A stretch of DNA of 5,508 nucleotides, taken from Bordetella parapertussis (GTDB taxonomy: Bacteria; Pseudomonadota; Gammaproteobacteria; Burkholderiales; Burkholderiaceae_B). The position numbers and the translations under genes were made by a program. Below, piece by piece: positions 1 through 4,029 of this stretch; position 1 is the stretch's first letter; each line of letters opens with the position of its first letter. Location of the stretch: contig CAMBPA010000115.1 in NCBI GenBank assembly GCA_945869355.1, positions 1 through 5,508 of the forward strand, in the 5' to 3' direction. The notes below the pieces were generated by a model that searched no databases, had not been told where the DNA came from, and worked only from the letters and a program-made list of their open reading frames with translations.

Positions 1-1
1 G

Positions 2-70
2 TTAGTTGAACTGAGTGCGCAGTTTCATGCACCACTGCGGGCCGCGATGGTCCAGGCAGGATTGCTCTAA
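2..70 (+). CDS. dapA: 4-hydroxy-tetrahydrodipicolinate synthase, C-terminal end only (partial)
   Basis: The frame starting at base 2 is open from the window edge to a TAA at 68-70 and gives 22 residues ending in VQAGLL. This ending matches the usual DapA C-terminus (for example AGLL in E. coli), and a bamC gene follows at once, which is the classical dapA-bamC order. DapA condenses pyruvate with aspartate semialdehyde in the diaminopimelate/lysine pathway in the cytoplasm. Only the tail is visible, so the catalytic lysine and the rest of the barrel cannot be checked. The identification rests on the short C-terminal match plus gene order. The stop codon is separated from the bamC ATG by a single base, so translational coupling is likely. 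Confidence 0.75.
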   Translation, partial: LVELSAQFHAPLRAAMVQAGLL

Positions 71-71
71 G

Positions 72-1211
72 ATGAAAACCCAAGGCTTCAACGTGAAATT
101 TCTTAAAGTGACGGCCCTGCTAGGGCTCGTGGTAATGAGCGGTTGTGCCCAAATGCGCTCCGTGCTGGATGGCGATAACTCCGTTGACTACAAAAGCGTA
201 GTGATGGCCGATCCGCTGAGTATCCCCCCGGATATGACGCAAGCGGCGAGCGATCCTCGTTATCGCGCGCCTGCCGGTGGCTCCACGACCTTCAATCAGT
301 TTCAGCAAGCTGGACAACAGGCTGCGGTCAAGGGTGCGAGCGCGTCGCAGTCAGCGGTGCTGCCCACGCGCAATGACATGCGCGTCATGCGTGACGGTGA
401 TTTGCGTTGGTTGTCGGTCGATCTGCCGGCGGATAAAGTTTTTTCGCTCGCTGCTGATTTCTGGAGTGAAAACGGATTCACATTGGATGTAACGGATCCG
501 AAGGCGGGTCTGCTCGTCACAAACTGGGCTGAGAACCGCGCCAAAATTCCCGAAAGCTGGATTCGTCAGGCGCTAGGTGCGGCGTTGCGAGGTTTGTGGG
601 ATAGCGGCACGCGTGACAAGTTCCGTACGCGGATAGAGCGCGCGGGCACACGTACCGAGGTTTATATTTCGCATCAGCATATGGACGAGATGGCGACTGC
701 GTCGGACGGTACGGAGATCCGATGGATGCGCGGGAAAGAAGATCCAGGTCTCAATGCAGCGATGCTCGCACGCTTGATGGTATTCATGGGTGAGGATGTC
801 GACGGCGCTCGCAAGAAGATGGCGCAGGCCGCAGCGAATCCCCAAGGCCCTAAGGTTGTGACCCCAACAACAGATAAGTCGGTACTGATTATTAGCGAAA
901 GTTTTGATCGTGCTTGGCGGCGGGTTGGTGTGGCGCTAGACTCAGGTGGTTTCGCGGTGGATGATCGCGACCGCTCGGCGGGTGACTATTACGTTCGTTA
1001 CGTGGATAGTGATACAGGCTTTAAACGCGAAGATCCTAATTTCCTTAGCCGCTTGTTTGGGGCGAAAGATCCGGGCAAGGCACCCACCTATCGGATTCAT
1101 TTAGTTGCTCGTGGGAATGATACTGAGGTGACCGTATTGAACGAGAAGGGCCTGCGAGACGAAAGCGATACGGCGAAACGACTGCTAACAGTGCTTGCAG
1201 ACAAGATTTAA
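72..1211 (+). CDS. bamC: Outer membrane protein assembly factor BamC (NlpB-type lipoprotein)
   Basis: BamC is a lipoprotein subunit of the BAM complex, which folds beta-barrel proteins into the outer membrane. The frame is also open upstream to base 15, but the ATG at 72 is preferred. It puts a lipoprotein signal peptide at the N-terminus: basic start, hydrophobic VTALLGLVV stretch, and lipobox MSGC with the lipidated Cys at residue 25. It also lies one base after the dapA stop, with AGGA at 58-61 as a possible ribosome site. The product is 379 aa, slightly longer than the 344 aa E. coli protein. A flexible region to about residue 105 is followed by two similar helix-grip-type domains, roughly residues 108-250 and 268-379. 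The first contains LRWLSVDLPADKVFSLAADF; the second starts near SVLIISESFDRAWRRV. The order dapA-bamC supports the call. This is a core gene and shows no sign of disruption. Confidence 0.93.
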   Translation: MKTQGFNVKFLKVTALLGLVVMSGCAQMRSVLDGDNSVDYKSVVMADPLSIPPDMTQAASDPRYRAPAGGSTTFNQFQQAGQQAAVKGASASQSAVLPTRNDMRVMRDGDLRWLSVDLPADKVFSLAADFWSENGFTLDVTDPKAGLLVTNWAENRAKIPESWIRQALGAALRGLWDSGTRDKFRTRIERAGTRTEVYISHQHMDEMATASDGTEIRWMRGKEDPGLNAAMLARLMVFMGEDVDGARKKMAQAAANPQGPKVVTPTTDKSVLIISESFDRAWRRVGVALDSGGFAVDDRDRSAGDYYVRYVDSDTGFKREDPNFLSRLFGAKDPGKAPTYRIHLVARGNDTEVTVLNEKGLRDESDTAKRLLTVLADKI

Positions 1212-1456
1212 CCTTTAAACAAAGGGGGCCAAGGCTCCCTGGTTAGCCTGGAACGCATGTCTTTTGTCGGGGTGGTGGGCGGTTCTCAGACGCACCTGCT
1301 GCGGCCAAGCATGAGGTTTTGCGAGCACAGCAAAGCTGACTCAGTGTAGAGTTATGGGTGCTTGCTGATTAGTTTGGCAGAGGCCTGATGCGCGCAAGGC
1401 ATTGTGACCACACATATTTTTAGTCAACTTAGTCTTTTTAACAAAAGTGATCAATC
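1212..1456 (+). other. Intergenic junction between core bamC and the accessory cluster; leader of the mbtH-like gene
   Basis: No convincing gene lies in these 245 bases. The left part holds the hairpin at 1223-1240. The right part (1411-1446) is AT-rich, with CATATTTTTAG and TCTTTTTAAC, and is the natural place for the promoter and leader of the downstream operon. No -35/-10 pair of good quality with 16-18 base spacing could be picked out: TTGGCA at 1374-1379 and TATTTT at 1415-1420 are badly spaced. A promoter here is therefore inferred from context only. A 30-codon ATG frame at 1257-1349 is probably chance. Confidence 0.5.
1223..1240 (+). terminator. Weak hairpin just after bamC, possible end of the dapA-bamC transcript
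   Basis: Bases 1223-1229 (AGGGGGC) can pair with 1234-1240 (GCTCCCT) around a four-base CAAG loop. This gives a seven-pair stem with one G-U pair, 11 bases after the bamC stop. An alternative stem pairs CCA/GGCT at 1229-1236 with AGCC/TGG at 1245-1251. No T-run follows directly; the nearest is CTTTT at 1261. It is therefore not a standard intrinsic terminator. It may act with Rho, or only mark the 3' end of the message. Confidence 0.25.
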
Positions 1457-1696
1457 ATGGTAGAAAAAGCAACGGTCCGCGTGGACGCTTATACGATTGA
1501 CGGCGATCGATTTAAAGTCATCATCAACGACGAAGAACAATACTCAATTTGGCCTGAGCAAAAAGCGGTACCGGCTGGGTGGTACGAAAAAGGCTTTGCG
1601 GGTTCCAAAGATGAGGTCACGCAGTACATTGATCAGCATTGGACAGATATGCGTCCTGCCAGCTTGCGCAAAGCCATGGATGCCGTGGCCAAATAG
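1457..1696 (+). CDS. MbtH-like protein, NRPS adenylation-domain partner
   Basis: This 79 aa protein carries the MbtH family signature almost complete: N24-x-E26-x-Q28-x-S30-I-W32-P33, then P39-x-G41-W42, then W62-T63-D64-x-R66-P67 followed by SL. MbtH proteins bind the adenylation domains of non-ribosomal peptide synthetases in the cytoplasm and are often needed for their solubility or activity. Two features depart from the usual form. The common NPFD-type N-terminus is replaced by a longer start (MVEKATVRVDAY), and the usual ECL before the Y-I pair is EVT here (V54, T55). The ATG at 1457 is preceded by a modest ribosome site, AAGTGA at 1445-1450. The gene starts the accessory cluster, and parA follows after 25 bases. 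No NRPS gene is in the window; one is expected downstream or elsewhere in the genome. The family call is close to certain, but the partner synthetase is unknown. Confidence 0.95.
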   Translation: MVEKATVRVDAYTIDGDRFKVIINDEEQYSIWPEQKAVPAGWYEKGFAGSKDEVTQYIDQHWTDMRPASLRKAMDAVAK

Positions 1697-1721
1697 AGAG
1701 CATTTTTCTTAGGGTTTTCCC

Positions 1722-2474
1722 ATGCGAACAATCGCGGTTGCGAATCAGAAAGGTGGCTGTGCGAAGACAACCACTGTCGTGAATTTAGCTGCCGCGCTTG
1801 CAGAGATGGGGCGGCGGGTGCTGGTGATCGACCTAGATCCGCAAGCGAACGCTAGCCAGTGGTTGCAGGCAGGAGAGCCATTAGACGGCGCTTTCAAATT
1901 ATTGACTGAAAGTACGTCTGTTGAAAAGTTGATTGGCCCCTGCGCTACACCGAACATAGGCGTGATCGCAGCGAGTCAAGATTTGGCTAATGTCGAAAAG
2001 GCGCTGGGCGGGAAGTTGGCGATTGATTCGATTTTAAAGCGCAGATTGGCGAAGCTTGATAGCACCCACTGGGATTACATTTTGATCGATACGCCCCCCA
2101 CACTGGGTGTTGTGACCTTAAATGCGCTCGTCGCAGTCAAAGAAGTTCTTATTCCTGTTACGACACACGTTTTAACGTTGTCGGGGGTTGCGCAGCTAAT
2201 GTTATTCGTCGATGAAATTCAAGAAGTATTGAATCCTGATTTAAAAATTCTTGGATTTTTAGCCTCTCGCGTCGACGCTCGGACTAGGCACTCAAAAGAT
2301 GTACTGGAACTGTTAACTGAGCGTTTTGGGTCTCAGGTTCTGCAGACATTGATTCGGGAAAATATTCGGTTAGCGGAAGCACCTTCATATGGTATGCCTG
2401 TGCTTGAATATGATGCCTCTTGTGCAGCTTCGGTTGATTACCGCGCACTCGCAAACGAAATCGCTCAACGATAG
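1722..2474 (+). CDS. ParA/Soj-family (MinD/ParA) ATPase
   Basis: This 250 aa P-loop ATPase has the deviant Walker A motif KGGCAKTT, with signature Lys10 and P-loop Lys15. Walker A' is DLDPQ at 37-41, and the Walker B-type motif is IDTPP at 122-126. The C-terminal IRENIRLAEAPSYG (211-224) is typical of ParA. Basic residues around 183-192 (R183, R187, R189, K192) fall where ParA proteins contact DNA non-specifically. The length is that of a stand-alone ParA without a DNA-binding N-terminal extension. Such ATPases form ATP-dependent dimers on the nucleoid and position plasmids, chromosomes or protein cargo when a partner stimulates hydrolysis. A ribosome site AGGG (1711-1714) lies seven bases before the ATG. 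No parB or parS is visible, and the neighbours are an MbtH-like gene and a basic protein, so a role in cargo positioning is more likely than plasmid partition. That role is inference; the family is clear. Confidence 0.93.
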   Translation: MRTIAVANQKGGCAKTTTVVNLAAALAEMGRRVLVIDLDPQANASQWLQAGEPLDGAFKLLTESTSVEKLIGPCATPNIGVIAASQDLANVEKALGGKLAIDSILKRRLAKLDSTHWDYILIDTPPTLGVVTLNALVAVKEVLIPVTTHVLTLSGVAQLMLFVDEIQEVLNPDLKILGFLASRVDARTRHSKDVLELLTERFGSQVLQTLIRENIRLAEAPSYGMPVLEYDASCAASVDYRALANEIAQR

Positions 2475-2483
2475 AGAAAAAAT

Positions 2484-3311
2484 ATGGCCACGACCCGGAT
2501 AAAGAAGACAGTGAGTATTAACCCGCTCGATAGGAGCCCAGCGCAGTCTCACAAGCGTAAGAGCGTTCTGCCAGGGGTGCCCAAAACGAGCGCGTCGGCC
2601 GCGCGGAGCCGTAAAGCAAACACCAAAGATTCCGTGAAGAAAGTTGTCCGCGACGCAAAGGCTCAGAAGTCAGTTAAGGCCACTCCAGTTAAGGCTACTC
2701 CGGTTAAGTCTACTCGTAAGTCGGTTGAGCCCAAGCCTGCGAAATCCAGCGTACCCAAAGAGCCTGTGAAGCGTCCCGCTAAAGCAGCGACGCCAGAACG
2801 TCTTGGAAAACCGACGAGAAAGGTCGCTGCGCCCGCGCCTGTCGAGAAGCCCGCACGAAAGGCAGCGACTGCGCATAATCAAGACGACGTTTCGTCCAGC
2901 GCGTCCGCTAAGCCCGATTACCGAGGAAACAACGGTGGCAGCGCATCAGGCCAAAAGTGGGCTCGGTCGAGCCCCGTTGCTCAGGTCAGGGATGGCCAAG
3001 TATTGAGCGTCTGCGACATCGTGGCAGGTCCGGTGCCAGATGTCGTGGGATTCTATGAGTCGAGCGGTGATTTTGTGTCGTTGATGCAGCTCCAAGGACC
3101 GATCGATCCACCACGAGCTGGTTTTTTCTCGCTCGCGCTCGCTGGCTTTGCGGTAGGAGGTCCTTTGGGATTTGCTGCGGCTTCGATCTTGAGTGTTCGA
3201 AAGCATTCTATATTTTTAGCGCGACAGACTTCTGGTCAGCACAGGTACGTAGCGTTAGATCTGCGCGGACTGAGTCATTTGAGACGTATGGCAGTTAAAC
3301 TCGGACGTTGA
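2484..3311 (+). CDS. Unrecognised protein: basic Lys/Ala/Pro-rich N-terminal half plus small hydrophobic C-terminal domain
   Basis: I do not recognise a family for this 275 aa protein. Residues 1-130 are low-complexity and strongly basic, rich in Lys, Ala, Pro, Ser and Thr, with VKATP-type repeats near 64-78 and PVKRPAKAA-like stretches. They resemble histone H1-like or PhaM-like DNA-binding tails. Residues about 131-165 are a Ser/Gly/Asn-rich linker. Residues 166-275 look folded: GQVLSVCDIV, then YESSGDFVSLMQLQGP, a Gly/Ala-rich hydrophobic stretch at 203-227 that could sit in or on a membrane, and a basic end (HLRRMAVKLGR). The gene starts nine bases after the parA stop, so the two are probably translated together. 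The very N-terminus (MATTRIKKTVSI) is short and basic, as in known ParA-activating partners. It may therefore be the adaptor or activator of the ParA ATPase; this is inference. The SD is poor (GAGA and an A-run). That it is a real gene is supported by length, spacing and frame. Confidence 0.8.
   Translation: MATTRIKKTVSINPLDRSPAQSHKRKSVLPGVPKTSASAARSRKANTKDSVKKVVRDAKAQKSVKATPVKATPVKSTRKSVEPKPAKSSVPKEPVKRPAKAATPERLGKPTRKVAAPAPVEKPARKAATAHNQDDVSSSASAKPDYRGNNGGSASGQKWARSSPVAQVRDGQVLSVCDIVAGPVPDVVGFYESSGDFVSLMQLQGPIDPPRAGFFSLALAGFAVGGPLGFAAASILSVRKHSIFLARQTSGQHRYVALDLRGLSHLRRMAVKLGR
2673..2717 (+). repeat. Three tandem 15-base units encoding VKATP-VKATP-VKSTR
   Basis: Three near-identical in-frame 15-base units lie at 2673-2687, 2688-2702 and 2703-2717, each starting GTTAAG. 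The first two differ at only two third-codon positions. They sit in the basic tail of the unrecognised protein. Copy number could vary between strains without breaking the frame, changing the length and charge of the tail. Confidence 0.85.
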
Positions 3312-3322
3312 TTTAACGTTCC
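3294..3322 (+). repeat. Small overlapping inverted repeats at the stop codon of the basic-protein gene
   Basis: GTTAAA at 3294-3299 is complementary to TTTAAC at 3312-3317. In competition, GGACGTT at 3303-3309 can pair with AACGTTCC at 3315-3322 with one bulged T. The stems are short and no T-run follows, so this is not a convincing terminator. They could slow ribosomes or attenuate read-through into the DUF697 gene. Confidence 0.3.
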
Positions 3323-3336
3323 TTAAATTCTACATT
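3308..3336 (+). promoter_or_regulatory. Possible internal promoter ahead of the DUF697 gene
   Basis: TTGATT at 3308-3313 and TACATT at 3331-3336 are separated by 17 bases. Each matches a sigma-70 hexamer at four of six positions, in a locally AT-rich gap of 62 bases, the longest gap inside the cluster. It could give separate expression of the DUF697 protein and exporter. The match is modest and may be chance. Confidence 0.27.
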
Positions 3337-3360
3337 GATTGTATTTTCTGGTTTTATTGA

Positions 3361-3368
3361 AAAGGTGA
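3361..3368 (+). promoter_or_regulatory. Strong ribosome binding site that fixes the DUF697 gene start
   Basis: AAAGGTGA is followed by five bases and then the ATG at 3374. This is the best Shine-Dalgarno match among the accessory genes. It argues for the ATG at 3374 over the upstream in-frame TTG at 3335, which has no good site. Confidence 0.7.
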
Positions 3369-3373
3369 CGGTT

Positions 3374-3982
3374 ATGGCGAAATCAAAAGCATCGGGCGCG
3401 GATGGACACGGCGACGCTGCGCTTAAGCAGTTTGACTTAGAGGGTTCGGTTGGTGCGGATGTGGTGTTAGCCAATCCCTTAGTGGCTAAAGATTTTCGGC
3501 GCTTATTGGCTGATCAAACTGTTCAGAATTGGTCACAATGGGCAACGGTTGCTGGGTTTATTCCCGTGCCATTACTCGATGTCGTCACCATTTCTGGCGT
3601 GCAGATCAAGATGATTTATGACTTGTGCAAAGTCTACGATATTCCGTTTGAACAACGCAAGGTTCGCGCGATTCTGTCCGGATTGAGTGGGGGGGGCGTA
3701 ACGACTGTGGCATCGGCGTCATTGTCGGTCTCTCTCATTAAAAATGTGCCAGTGGTTGGGACTGCGCTGGCTGCCGTCACACAGCCAGCGATGTCGTACG
3801 CGACTACCTATGCGATTGGTACATTGTTTGTTCGGCACTTTGAGTCTAATGGCACCCTTGTGGCAATGTCGGTTGAGTCACTTAGGGCTGCTTATCAAGA
3901 GCAAGTCAACACGGCAAAAAAAATGTTTTTAAAGAAAAATACCGCAACAGACACCGTCAATGTCTCAGTAACCTCCGTGTGA
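3374..3982 (+). CDS. DUF697-family protein, probably membrane-associated
   Basis: This 202 aa protein matches DUF697, a family of unknown biochemical role seen in YcjF-type proteins and often linked to P-loop GTPases. The family-like parts are WATVAGFIPVPLLDVVTISG (residues 56-75), then VQIKMIYDLCKVYDIPF (76-92), the small-residue hydrophobic stretch around 101-150, and the motif FVRHFESNGTL (152-162). Hydrophobic stretches at about 57-75 and 101-150 suggest membrane insertion or hairpins. The N-terminus (1-25) is polar and probably disordered; the C-terminus is Lys- and Thr-rich. The start is set by the AAAGGTGA site. No GTPase is encoded nearby; the nearest P-loop NTPase is the ParA two genes upstream, which is an unusual pairing. 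The exporter gene follows after 39 bases. A G8 tract (codons 106-108) and an A8 tract (near codons 182-183) lie inside it. The family assignment is good; the function is unknown. Confidence 0.85.
   Translation: MAKSKASGADGHGDAALKQFDLEGSVGADVVLANPLVAKDFRRLLADQTVQNWSQWATVAGFIPVPLLDVVTISGVQIKMIYDLCKVYDIPFEQRKVRAILSGLSGGGVTTVASASLSVSLIKNVPVVGTALAAVTQPAMSYATTYAIGTLFVRHFESNGTLVAMSVESLRAAYQEQVNTAKKMFLKKNTATDTVNVSVTSV
3689..3696 (+). repeat. G8 homopolymer tract inside the DUF697 coding sequence
   Basis: Eight consecutive G bases encode Gly106-Gly107 and the start of Gly108. Reading on in either other frame meets a stop within about 45 bases (TAA at 3699-3701 in one, TAA near 3739 in the other). Gain or loss of one G would therefore cut the protein to roughly half to two thirds of its length. 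Confidence 0.9.
3916..3923 (+). repeat. A8 tract forming an A_AAA_AAA slippery heptamer
   Basis: The in-frame codons are GCA AAA AAA ATG, so two adjacent AAA codons follow an A. This is the classical form for -1 ribosomal slippage and is also prone to polymerase slippage. A -1 shift would replace the last 19 codons with a 35-codon tail ending at the TAA at 4027-4029, inside the exporter gene. Whether slippage occurs is unknown. Confidence 0.55.
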
Positions 3983-4008
3983 GTGATGCCGGCTTAAATT
4001 CGGATCGA

Positions 4009-4029
4009 ATGGATCGCACAGATGCGTAA
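4009..4029 (+). other. Six-codon mini reading frame overlapping the exporter start
   Basis: An ATG at 4009 opens a frame of six codons ending with TAA at 4027-4029, so it overlaps the exporter ATG at 4022 by eight bases in another frame. The exporter ATG has no good Shine-Dalgarno of its own (only GGAT at 4011-4014). Terminating ribosomes from this frame, or from the -1 frame of the DUF697 gene, which is the same frame, could re-start there. This is an arrangement seen in the sequence; a coupling role is inference. Confidence 0.3.

Noticed and set aside
15..71. A longer bamC start at base 15 or 27
   Set aside because: It would overlap the dapA end and push the lipoprotein signal peptide 15-19 residues inwards. 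The ATG at 72 gives a normal signal peptide and sits one base after the dapA stop.
1257..1349. A 30-codon ATG frame (MSFVGVVGGSQ start), and an internal ATG giving MRFC as in the MBL-fold hydrolase that can follow bamC
   Set aside because: There is no good ribosome site. Similarity stops after four residues, and the frame is short enough to arise by chance. It could at most be a gene remnant, which I cannot support.
1212..1456. CRISPR, tRNA, riboswitch or IS ends in the intergenic junction
   Set aside because: No repeat-spacer pattern, cloverleaf, recognisable aptamer core or terminal inverted repeat with target duplication could be found by reading.
1722..3311. A plasmid or chromosomal parABS partition locus (ParA plus the next gene as ParB)
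   Set aside because: The gene after parA has no ParB N-domain or helix-turn-helix features, and no parS-like palindrome was seen. Chromosomal parAB also normally lies near the gid genes and the origin.
3335..3373. Upstream TTG start of the DUF697 gene at 3335
   Set aside because: It has no Shine-Dalgarno, whereas AAAGGTGA sits five bases before the ATG at 3374.
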